Assembly: GCF_019320115.1 (NCBI RefSeq)
Contig: NC_089593.1
Span: forward strand, 8,694,126-8,758,125
Direction of reading: 5' to 3'
Source of the DNA: Miscanthus floridulus
Lineage: Eukaryota > Streptophyta > Magnoliopsida > Poales > Poaceae
DNA length: 64,000 nt
The translations under genes and the position numbers were made by a program. Below the pieces are notes generated by a model. That model was given only the letters and a program-made list of their open reading frames with translations, made no database searches and had not been told where the DNA came from. Shown here piece by piece: positions 54,911 to 64,000 of this stretch (positions within the stretch are counted from its first letter, which is position 1; every line of letters starts with the position of its first letter).

Positions 54911-56078
54911 TCTAGATGTGGGAGTAGCGTGTCTTGGTCTTGGAGAGCACTTCATTGATGAAGTAAGTAGGTCGTTGGATGGGTAGGGCATGCCCTTCTT
55001 CCTGCCTCTCAACCACCATGGCTGCGCTGACCACCTGGGTCGTTGCGGCGATGTAGAGTAATAGGGCCTCGCCTTTGGCTGGTGGTACTAGGATGGGAGG
55101 ATTGGTGAGCAATGCCTTGAGCTTGGTGAGGGCTTCTTCAGCCTCGAGGGTCTAAGAAAAGCATTCTGATTTCCTCAAGAGGCGGTACAGTGGCAAGCCT
55201 TTTTTGTCAAGGCACGAGATGAAGCGGCTCAGAGCCGCAAGGCATCCCATAACCCTTTATACTCCCTTAAGGTCTTGGATTGGCCCCATGTTGGTCATGA
55301 CCGAGACCTTCTCTGGGTTGGCCTTGATGCCATGTTCTGAGACTATGAATCCTAAGAGTATGCCTCGGGGGACCCCGAAGACACACTTCTTGGGGTTGAG
55401 CTTGATGCCCTTATCTTTGTGGCATTTGAATGCTATCTCCAAGTCATTTACGAGATCACTGGCCTTCCTAGACTTGACCACGATGTCATCCATGTAGGCC
55501 TCGATGGTTCACCTGATGTGCTTGCCAAAGACCTAGGTCATGCACCGCTGGTATGTGGCCCCTGCGTTTCTGAGGCCGAATGGCATAGTCATATAGCAGT
55601 ACATGCCAAATGGTGTGATGAAAGAAGTCACGAGCTGGTCAGACTCTTTCATCTTAATCTGATGGTAACCAGAATACACATCAAGGAAGGATAGGGTTTC
55701 ACATCCCGCAATGGAGTCAATGATTTGGTCGATTTGAGGTAATGGGAAAGGGACTTTTGGACATGCTTTGTTTAGACCAGTGTAGTCTACACACATTCTC
55801 CACTTCCCATTTTTCTTCTTAACTAGTACATGATTAGCTAACCACTCCAGATGGGATACTTCCTTGATGAATCTAGCCACCAAAAGCTTCTGCACCTCTT
55901 TGCCGATGGCCCTATGCTTTTCTTCGTTGAATTAGCACAGGCGCTGCTTCACCGGTCTGGAGCCAGCCCGAATGTCCAAGGCATGCTCGGCGACCTCCCT
56001 CGGCATGCCTGGCATGTCCAAGGGACTCCACGCAAATACATCAGCATTCGCGTGAAGGAAGTAGACGAGCATGACTTC
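54911..56078 (-). pseudogene. Tat reverse transcriptase and first RNase H
   Basis: On the minus strand: EVSHLEWLANHVLVKKKNGK, FLDVYSGYHQI, FGLRNAGATYQRCM, the catalytic YMDDIVVKSR (about 55465-55495), then the RNase H start with TNPPILVPPAKGEALLLYIA. Stops at about 55533, 55509, 55257 and 55155 interrupt it. Two of these replace expected Q (CAG to TAG) and R (CGA to TGA). Confidence 0.9.
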
Positions 56079-56760
56079 CTATTTGATGTCGAGGGTGGCG
56101 CTGATCCTCAGCGCCCGGTCGTTAGGGCAGATGGGGTCGACCAGGACGAGCTTGACAGCCTCCGTGGGTTCGAAAGTCCTGGCATGATGCTTGGAGTCAG
56201 GTGCCCTGCTACCAAGCCGGTCGAGGTTGACGATGAGGGTCTCGGCCTCCACGAGAGCCTCAGCGTACTCGATGCATTCGACGTCGTAGTCGTATGCATG
56301 CTCGTACGTGGACTCGACAGTGATGACACCGTTAGGGCCCGACATCTTGAGCTTGAGGTAGGTATAGTTGGGGACCACCATAAACTTGGCATAGCATGGC
56401 CACCCTAGGATGGCGTGGTAGGTTCCCTTGAACCCAACCACCTCAAAGGTGAGGACCTCCTTGTAGTAGTTGGAGGGAGTACCGAAGCAGACGGGCAGGT
56501 CGATGCGTCCAAGGGGCCACATGCGTTTCCCCGGCACAATGCCATGGAAAGGCGCGGCATCGCCTCAGAGCTATGACTGGTTGAGCTCAAGGAGCTCCAG
56601 TGTGTTGGCGTAGAGGATGTTGAGGCCACTGCCTCTGTCCTTCAACACCTTAGTGAGCCGGGTGTTGCCGATGATGGGGTCGACGACAAGCGGGTACTGC
56701 CCAGGGTTCAGGACATAATTGGGGTGGTCGTCCTAATCAAAGGTGATCGCCTCCCAAGAC
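56079..56760 (-). pseudogene. Tat protease region
   Basis: The minus frame has DRGSGLNILYANTLELL near 56590-56640, where the family has D-G-GSGLNI, then FEVVGFKGTYHAILGWPCYA near 56400-56460. This is the retropepsin-like protease. Stops lie near 56567-56577 and 56735-56765. Confidence 0.75.
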
Positions 56761-58990
56761 TAGTTGAGGTACCAGGGAGCAGCCACCTTCACTGAGAAGA
56801 CCTCTCGGTGTTCCCTCTTTTGCTGGCATGCCGTGAGGCACGCTGAGGGCCCACCAAAGATCATGAAGGCGTTGTGCACCTCGAGGAACCCATCGTCCTT
56901 GTCGTCGTCCCTGTCGCCGGCGTCCCTTTTCTTGGCATCATCATCGGGGAGCCTGAGCTTGGCATAGTAATGCCAGAGCATGGTGCACTCCTCGAGGGTG
57001 TGCTTCACTGGGCCTTGGTGGTAAGGGCAGGGTCTCTTAAGCATGTCGTCGAAAAGCCCGGGGCCTCTAGGGCCTCGGGGATTCTTACACTCTGCGACCG
57101 CGACTAGGCTGGCCTTGAGGACTTCTTACTTCCCCTGGTGACCCTTCTTCTTTTTCTTGGGGAGGTGGGGAGCCAAGGCCCAAGGGGGCTCATCCCTCCG
57201 CTTCCCCTTGGCGTCGTTGTCGGGGAAGATGGCCCCAACAGCCTCTTTGCCCAAGGCGAAGTTGGTGGCGATGTCAAGGAGCACGGCCACTGAGGTTGGT
57301 ATGTTTCGGCCTAGCTCTCAGACTAGGTCTTGGTAGGTGGTGCTGGAGAGGAAAGCCTAGACAATTTCTGAGTCACCGACGCTTGGCAACTCGGTGCATT
57401 TCTTGGAGAAGTGTCGGATGAAGTCTCGGAGAGACTCGTCTGGCCCCTAGCGACAACTCTTGAGGTCCCAAGAGTTCCTAGGGCACACGTATGTGCCCTA
57501 AAAGTTCCCGACAAAGACCCTTACCAAGTCACGCCAGTCATGGATCTACGAGGGAGGGAGGTGTTTGAGCCAGGCTCACGTCGAGTCTGATAGGAACAAT
57601 GGGAGGTTGCGGATGATGAGTAGGTCATCATCCACACCGCCTAGCTGACAAGCCAGGCGGTAATCGGCCAACCAAAGTTCAGGATTAGTCTCATCATTTT
57701 ACTTCATGAGGTTGGCCGGTTGCCGAAACCGGACTGGGAAATGAGCAGCGTGGATAGCTCTGCTAAAAACTCAAGGGCCAGGTGGCTTAGGAGAAGGACT
57801 GCGGTCCTCCCCACTATCATCGCAGCCACCCCAGTGTAGATGGTAGCCTTGAGTGGGCCCCTCATTGTCGTGGCACCGTCGCCTGCTGACCACATCATGG
57901 TCGCGTTACGCCTCGCGTCGGTTGTTGAGGTGGTTGCGCACCAAGGGGACCCTATTGACTATTAGTGCCTGAGCGAGCTCAAGATGAACTGAGGCCTCCC
58001 TATCTTGCCGAGGTGATGCCATGGGAAGTTCCAAGGTGCCTCCGCGCCGTCGGGAGGTGGAACTTTTGGCCTACTGCACCGTGGTGGTCTCGAGGAGATC
58101 CTAGAGCTCACCGTGGACCCATCGCCCCTCCGTGGTAGAGGGCTCAGGCATCGTTCGGACTAGCATCACCGCTGCCGTGATGTTCTGGCTAGCGCGGTTG
58201 AAGATTGGAGGTTGCTCACCTCCTTCGTCATCATTGATGAGGTGGTGGACGTCGTGAACCCTCCGTCGGGCTCCTCCGCCATCACCATGACCTCGCTGCT
58301 CCTGCTCGAGAGTGTCTCAGAGCTGCTGTAGAAGGAGTCGGTCTTATTCGACCTTGGCCTGAAGCTCACGGAGTTGCTCTAGGTCCAGGCGTTGAAGTTG
58401 TCTGGGGGCAAGGTTCTCATTCCGCGCTACCGGTGGGACAGGCGAAGCGGGGAATTGTTGCCTACCCCCTCATCCTCATTGCTCACCCTCGGCATCCTGA
58501 GCCTAATGTGGAAACACTCTCGAGTCTGGTCGTAAGTGTCTTCGTTGTTGGAGTCGGAGTAACCATAGCAGTAGTCGCTTGCGGCCAAGAAGCAACGCAT
58601 ATCTTTAGGGTCGTGAAGCCCGAAAAAGTCTGCTCTGGCCCATGCCTCGTCCTCCTCCGAGGAGTTGGTGCGGGTGTGAGTCGAGGTTGTGGAGTCGAGG
58701 TCGAGGGCGAAGCGTTGGTGGTGTCCTGAGGGCTCTGCGTGTGCGGAAGCATAGGCGGAAGCATAGGCGGCAGCAGCGTTCCTCACCCCAAAGGGGTACG
58801 GGGATGGCGCCATTGCCGGGCTTTGCTCCACCGGAGTCGACTCCTTAGGAGGTGGCGGGGCAGAGCTTGACGATGGGGCATCACCATGCTCCACCGGTGC
58901 CTTTCCCATGTCCAGGCTCAGGCTTGACAAGTCCCCAACCAGGGACCTTGTGCCAACAGCTGGGCATGGGATACCGGTGGAGCGCGGCAC
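56761..58990 (-). pseudogene. Tat gag
   Basis: From the N-terminus: an acidic, serine-rich leader (58430-58990), a gag core around 57320-57720 with ELWLADYRLACQLGGVDDD, and a CCHC-like motif CPYHQGPVKHTLEEC near 57000-57040. Stops occur throughout. It would form the particle. Confidence 0.8.
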
Positions 58991-59269
58991 GTCGCCCTAA
59001 GCTTGCGTAGGGTCAGGGTGGTCCTGCCCATGCTGCGCCTAGCGAGCGCGATGAGAGCGGCGGCCTAGGCACTGCCTACGCCTAGGCTACTGGGGCGTGA
59101 CATCATCATTGGTCGGTGGGGCTCTAGGTGAGAGGAGTAACATATCGTACTCATGTCCTAGAGACATAAACTCTAGGCTCTCGAACCAGATTATCGTGCC
59201 AAGATGCAGTGGTCACACAGGGTCTGCCATACGAAACTTGTTGAGATGACGAAGAGACACGCAGTAGTT

Positions 59270-59289
59270 CCCCTACCTAGCGGGCCAAC
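59270..59289 (-). promoter_or_regulatory. Tat primer-binding site region
   Basis: Directly inside the LTR the minus strand reads GTTGGCCCGCTAGGTAGGGG. It resembles the TTGGCGCGCCAGGTAGGGG form seen in related Tat elements. The tRNA is not assigned. Confidence 0.6.
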
Positions 59290-60611
59290 TGTCGATGTTT
59301 TAGACCGACGAGCCCTCAACCAACTAGTGAAAATGTACTACATGCCCCTAATCCCGGATGGTGATGCAAAGAGACATAAGGTTTATACTGGTTTAGGCAA
59401 GAGGTGCCCTACGTCCAGTCCGAGAGATCGATCTTGTATTCTTTGCACCGAAGTGCTTGTAGTAGGGGGTTACAAGCGGGGTGAGAGAGGGAGCTAGCCC
59501 TAGGTCTCTGCGTGGAGTGATGTGAATTGCTTGAGATGTTGATCTCAGGCGGTGGGGAGGCATGCGTGTTACAGAGTGTCGAGCGCGTGTTTGTCTATCT
59601 CATGAGCTCCCCCTAGAAACGGCCCTAGTCCCTCCCTTTTATAGTTGAAGGGGGATAGGGGTGATACATGCGTTCGCTATGCGGCGTCCTATGAGTGGAG
59701 GTGGCGTTTTCGAGCCTTGTAGCTTGTCACTATGACGGCATGGTCGACAGAGCGGTCTTTGTCCTTGATGCACTAGAGCGACGCGCTGGTCCCACATGAT
59801 CCTGTGCGACGTGGGAGCTCTAGTGATAGCTTGACGCAGAGCATGGCAGGCGACATGCCGGTCGCTGTGTGTTGACTGCATAAGGAGCCAAGGCTCAGTC
59901 GGTGCCAAGGCCAAGCCATCGTGGGGGGCTCGGCGGGCACGAATCCCGAGGCTGCCGAGACCCTGAAATGGATTGCCAAGGCTTGGAGGGAGCAGTTGGT
60001 CCTGTACACTGATTTCGAGGCTATAGTGGCCCGAATTTGACTCCCCACGCTGCATTGTTCCTAGAGTAGGGGTTAGGTAGCACAGCGCAGTGCGGGCATC
60101 GATCATGGGCACAGTACCGAGCACATCGACCGGTAACTGCTGCCCCGTCCTATCCCGGACGACATGGTGTTGATGCGACTTCCTGTCTTGTCGGCCGCTC
60201 TGCTGTGTCGAGCCATCGTCCGGCTGATGTTGCTAGAGTGGTTGGTCGCATTAATTGGATGTGGCGTTCTGTCGGGGAGATCGGTCAAGGTGGAGGCAAC
60301 GGGGTTGTTGCCGAGTCAGCCTCGAGCGAGGCAGAGAATTGGCACCTCGTCCGAGGCTTTACGCGTGGGGCCTCGAGCGAGATGGGGAATTGGTACCCCA
60401 TCCGAGGCCTTTCGTGCGAGGCCTTGAGCAAGGCGGAGGATCGGTAGGTCATTCGAGGCCTCTCGTGTGAGGCCTTGAGCGAGGCGGAGAGTAGGTGGCC
60501 TCGGATAAGGCCAGGGTTTAGCCAATAGTTGTCTCTTGGCTTTGATTTTGACAGGGTCTAAGCGATTTTTTCGATTTTCGCTTAGGGGACTCCTTTTTAT
60601 GGTACCCGACA
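59290..60611 (-). repeat. Tat 5' LTR (1322 bp)
   Basis: On the minus strand it starts TGTCGGGTACC and ends AACATCGACA. It carries the active-copy promoter position and is closely similar to 45007-46332. Confidence 0.93.
59635..59645 (-). promoter_or_regulatory. TATA box of the Tat LTR
   Basis: On the minus strand CTATAAAAGGG lies about 350 bp before the LTR end. The same box is in the other LTR. Confidence 0.6.
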
Positions 60612-60616
60612 CTATC

Positions 60617-60654
60617 CTTCAAGAGGGTGACGAACCTGCTTACGTACGAATTGA
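60617..60654 (+). pseudogene. C-terminal end of the CACTA transposase frame
   Basis: The frame interrupted at 45007 resumes here with LQEGDEPAYVRIDQNETLIV and reaches a stop shortly after. The exact CTATC duplication confirms that the coding region was continuous before the Tat insertion. Confidence 0.75.
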
Positions 60655-60971
60655 TCAGAATGAGACCCTCATTGTTGATGGACCTAAAGATAGTTAGATT
60701 ATTGTTAACTATGTAATCATTATGCAGACGTTGTATTAGTAATTCGCACTGAATATTTAATTTATAATTTATGCGCATCTCTACAATTTAATTATTTACT
60801 ATGTAATCAAATATTAAGATGATGTTCACAAACACTATTATTTGATAATTATAGACCATTAATTCATTATCATAGAATTAAATAATCAAGACACAATTTT
60901 TTATGTTATTTTAGAATATAACTAATTGCATTATTTCTATTAATAAATAAAGAAAGAAAAGCAAAATAAGT

Positions 60972-61054
60972 GAACTCCCTATTCTAGCTCAGTGGTTAAG
61001 GCCGCGCACTCTGTACTCTGAGATCCGCGCTCGAATCCCAGGTAGGCCAAACTT
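60972..61054 (+). repeat. tRNA-like module 1
   Basis: It has a perfect A box (TAGCTCAGTGG) and a near-perfect B box (GCTCGAATCCC) 45 bp apart, followed by AGGCCAAACTTTTTTG. It does not fold as a full tRNA that I can pair by eye. Confidence 0.6.
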
Positions 61055-61127
61055 TTTTGATTTTGCATTTATTATTTAATAGTGCATTACAATGGGATAA
61101 AAGAAAAAAAATAAAACCATTCTAACC

Positions 61128-61211
61128 GAACTCCCTATCCTAACTCAGCGGTTACGGCCGCGCACTCTCGACCCCATGACCCGCGCTCGAATATCAGGCG
61201 GGCCAAACTTT
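61128..61211 (+). repeat. tRNA-like module 2
   Basis: It is a second copy 156 bp downstream of module 1, with the changed boxes TAACTCAGCGG and GCTCGAATATC, again followed by GGCCAAACTTTTTT. Confidence 0.6.
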
Positions 61212-61287
61212 TTTATATTTTTTACAAAAGGCTGCAATGGCAGGCTCCAAACTGATACTATTTTTTTATATTTTTTACCTAAAGTTG

Positions 61288-61425
61288 GCGGCAGGGCCCT
61301 TCACTGTCGGTTTTGGTTTTAAAACCGGCAGTGATAGCTTCTATCATAGTCGGTTGCTCAAACCGACACTGAAGGCACTATTCACTATCGGTTTTTAAAC
61401 TAAAACCGACAGTGATGTGTAGATG
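61288..61425. repeat. CACTA-type motif cluster
   Basis: Alternating TCACTGTCGGTTTT and AAAACCGGCAGTGA motifs occur here, as at the left end. A further pair is at 62100-62155. Confidence 0.7.
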
Positions 61426-62248
61426 CTCCTCACATGCCAACAGTGCTCCCATGACCACAACCGTTGGAACACTGCTCCCACTTACCCCGACAACTTTAGT
61501 TCAGAAATAAAAATATACCACGACTGCTAGCCCCTATAAAATGGCCCTCGGCCAGGAGCTAGCCTCTCCATGTATGTTGGTTTTAGCCAGGCCTTATCAG
61601 CCATGATACAATATTTTCCTCTCACAACAAACCATAGATATCGTTATGCATCGTAGTCCACCAAAATGGTGCACATATGAGGTACTAGAAGAATGCTACT
61701 GAAAATAGAGCAACGCCGAAGATTGGAGATGCCATGAGGTTCACAGAGCCATCCGTTGGGTGCCGAGCTGAATCCGATGTGCTCTGGACTGTACCGCAGA
61801 GACAAGGATTCATCGATGACACCTTATCATCTCCAACCGGTATAGCTCGTAGACCACCTCGGTGCTGTTGTTTGATCCTAGTTGGTGCTAGAAGAATGCT
61901 ACTGAGGTGGTTAAATTATAATGTGTTGATACACATTGATGATAACATTGACCTATATGCAAATAGGTCTTTGTTATCATATATGTAATTTTAGTGTAAG
62001 GTTTTTGATGTATTTCATTATTATCTAAATAAATATATCGTTGTTGTTAAAACTTTCCCACTGTAGTATCTAAATAAATATATCGTTCACATATATGCAC
62101 CTTCACTGTCGGTTCTATTTAGAAACCGGCAGTGATAGTCACCTTCACTGCTAGGTTTTCAAGGTCGTAGTTTAATTGAGTTCTAATTTTAATATGTATG
62201 GCTTTGTGTGTTTAATTATTGTCATGCATGTAATTCGTGTAACATTCT
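61426..62248. other. CACTA right arm, no domain
   Basis: A short MITE-like piece is at 61583-61640 (TCTCACAACAAACCA). An open frame at 61734-61988 has no recognised similarity. Confidence 0.35.
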
Positions 62249-63660
62249 GGTGTCGTATTTGTCTCAAAATTATTCTCAGGCTTGCACGTGCCACGTGTGA
62301 AGGAAATACCATGTTTGGGATTTTCCAGAGATGGTTTGCTACTTTCTGAGGTTTAATTAAATTTCTGCGCGACGACACTGTTTAATTATAGGTTGAACTG
62401 AGTCTATCCACGAAAAGATCCGGAATGGTACCAAACTTTTACACAGGCTCTAATGTGCCCTAAGGATAAGAATTTTGTGGAGGTGGATGAAAAAATCTAT
62501 TGGGTCCAAGATGAAATTCACCCTCTTTTATCTCATTTGGCACAGAGAAAAATATAATAAATAAAACAATGAACACAAAAACCTAAGATCCTGTGTGGGG
62601 TCTTAATTTGGGTGTACATGTTTATCAAAAAAATTTCAAGCCATTTCGACATAGGCGGAGTATACATGCTTCATAGAGGTACATGTGCTCCTTCATCGAA
62701 CCTTGACTATACACATAGGTTATCAAGGTTTCCGTGGTTTATAGGTATTTCGGTGTCGTATTGGTCTCAAACTTTTTCTTAGGCTTGCACGTGCCACGTG
62801 TGAAGGAAACTTCAAGTTTGGGATTTTTCGGAGATGGTTTGCTACTTTCTGAGGTTTAATTGAATTTTCGCGCGACGAGACCGTTTAATTATAGGTTGAA
62901 CCGAGTCTACCCACAAAAAGATTCAAAATGGTGCCAAACTTTTACACAAGCTCTAATGTGCCCTAGGGATAAAAATTTTGTAGAGGTGGATGAAAAAATC
63001 TATTGGGTCCAAGATGAAATTCACCCTCTTTTGTCTCATTTAGCATAGAGAAAAATATAATAAATAAAAAAATGAACAGAAAAACCTAAGATCCTATGTG
63101 GGGTCTTAATTTGGGTGTACATGCTTGTCAAAAAAATTTCAAGCCATTTCGACATAGGCGGAGTATACATGCTTCATAGAGGTACATGTGCCCTTTCATC
63201 GAACCATGACTATACACATAGGTTATCAAAGATTCTGTGATTCATAGGCATTTTGGTGTCGTATTGGTCTCAAACTTTTTCTTAGGCTTACACATGCCAC
63301 GTGTGAAAGAAACACCAAGTTTGAGATTTTTCGGAGTAGGTTTGCTACTTTCTGAGGTTTAATTGAATTTTCGCGTGATGAGACTATTTAATTATAGGTT
63401 GAACTGAGTCTACCCACGAAAAGATCTGAAATGGTGCCAAACTTTTACACAGGCTCTAATGCGTCCTAGGGATAAAATTTTTGTGAAGGTGGATGAAAAA
63501 ATCTATTAGGTCTAAGATGAAATTCACCCTCTTTTGTCTTATTTAGGACACAGAAAAATATAATTAATAAAAAAATGATTAGAAAAACCTAAGATACTAT
63601 GTGGGATCTTAATTTGGGTGTACACGCTTGTCAAAAAAATTCAATCTATTTCGATATAGG
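62249..63660. repeat. 503-bp tandem repeat, about 2.8 copies
   Basis: Units start GGTGTCGTATT at about 62249, 62752 and 63255. They are clearly similar along their length but diverged by many point changes. The third is cut at about 63660. A shared phrase is GGTTTGCTACTTTCTGAGG. No coding potential is conserved. Confidence 0.88.
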
Positions 63661-63709
63661 AATACATATGCTTCTATTTATTCAGTATATAAAAGAAGTT
63701 TTTTGATAT

Positions 63710-63815
63710 ATATAAACATCAATGTCGGTTTCAAGAAACCGGCAGTGATGAGAAGAAACCGACAGTGATGCTTGTTATCACTGTCGGTTTATTTTGAAAA
63801 CCGACAGTGATATAT
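63710..63815. repeat. CACTA-type motif cluster, right side
   Basis: Four AACCGACAGTGATG/TCACTGTCGGTTT motifs occur in both orientations. Confidence 0.7.
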
Positions 63816-63834
63816 AAAAAATTAAAAAAAATTG

Positions 63835-63915
63835 TGCCAGCCCTCGGGTTTGAGCTCGGGTCTCGGGCTACAGAGTTCAGACACTTAACCGCTGTGCTAG
63901 TATAGGATGTGTGCC
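63835..63915 (-). repeat. tRNA-like module 3 (inverted)
   Basis: On the minus strand it reads CTAGCACAGCGGTTAAG and then GAGCTCAAACCCG, matching the A- and B-box layout of modules 1 and 2. Confidence 0.55.
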
Positions 63916-63979
63916 ATGGTTTATTTATTTTATCATTTTAACCTTTAGACCGCTTAATAAATTATAAAATTAAACCAAA

Positions 63980-64000
63980 AAATTTGGGCCGCCTGGGATT
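63980..64000 (-). repeat. tRNA-like module 4 (cut by window end)
   Basis: The minus strand reads AATCCCAGGCGGCCCAAATT, matching the 3' end of modules 1 and 2 (AATCCCAGGTAGGCCAAAC). The rest lies outside the window. Confidence 0.45.

Larger units (their letters stand above)
45002..60616 (-). mobile_element. Tat-type Ty3-gypsy element, complete
   Basis: LTRs at 45007-46332 and 59290-60611 have TG...CA ends and perfect CTATC target duplications (45002-45006 and 60612-60616). On the minus strand come primer site, gag, protease, RT, RNase H, a second RNase H and integrase, without a chromodomain. Downstream is a separate gene on the opposite strand and a field of tandem repeats. The dual RNase H and the antisense gene fit the Tat/Retand/Grande group. 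Many in-frame stops show it is dead. It interrupts the CACTA transposase. Confidence 0.93.
40891..64000 (+). mobile_element. CACTA (En/Spm) transposon, right end beyond the window
   Basis: It begins CACTATGCCAGATTTGCACA at 40891, with the CACTA terminus and then clustered subterminal motifs (TCACTGTCGGTT and inverse). It encodes a TNP2-type transposase with its associated domain, DUF4218 and DUF4216. A Tat gypsy element is nested in it. More subterminal-type motifs occur at 61290-61425, 62100-62155 and 63710-63815. The terminal TAGTG was not found. The net length without the nested element exceeds 7.5 kb. Confidence 0.8.

Noticed and set aside
60972..61211. The tRNA-like modules as functional tRNA genes
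   Set aside because: I could not pair an acceptor or anticodon stem. Only the promoter boxes match.

Overview
This is nuclear DNA from a grass, most likely a panicoid of the sorghum, sugarcane or maize type. I infer that from four things: intron-bearing plant genes, a 1051-residue UBA1-type E1 enzyme of the cereal length and sequence type, grass-specific transposons (Sirevirus copia, Tat-type gypsy, CACTA, Mutator, grass MITEs), and a cytosolic tRNA-Pro. Roughly three quarters of the window is transposon-derived.

Layout. 205-4528: a complete non-autonomous LTR element on the minus strand with a 5-bp target duplication. 4529-6461: repeat-like DNA without a recognisable gene. 6462-9090: 5' LTR, primer-binding site and decayed gag of a truncated Sirevirus. 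9200-9930: a duplicated piece of the next gene's 3' end, a LINE 3' remnant and a SINE. 10340-13283 (minus): an MRH1-like LRR receptor pseudokinase gene that seems to lack its LRR exons. 14564-15332: a 384-bp tandem duplication. 15931-17157: two MITEs. 17438-17509: tRNA-Pro(CGG). 18248-23965 (minus): an intact six-exon ubiquitin-activating enzyme E1 gene with a SINE in an intron. 24612-26190: a Mutator-type element carrying an exon of an inositol polyphosphate 5-phosphatase gene. 27444-29271: several MITEs. 30172-39947 (minus): a broken ferritin gene. Its exon 3 and exons 4 (partial) to 8 are separated by a fragment of a DUF4283/zinc-knuckle gene, which itself holds two DNA transposons and a Ty1-copia element (33078-39538). 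40891 to the window end: a CACTA transposon with a TNP2-type transposase, split by a complete Tat-type Ty3-gypsy element (45007-60611, target duplication CTATC). The CACTA right arm has tRNA-like modules in opposed orientation, motif clusters and a 503-bp tandem repeat.

The likely functional cellular genes are the E1 gene, which feeds the ubiquitin pathway, the tRNA, and possibly the receptor-like pseudokinase. Nesting gives relative ages: DUF4283 fragment into ferritin, then the hAT-like elements and the copia element into the fragment; CACTA into a LINE-like RNase H remnant, then the Tat element into the CACTA transposase. Exon limits were set by hand from GT/AG sites, phase and protein similarity. 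Family names come from recognised motifs, not database searches.
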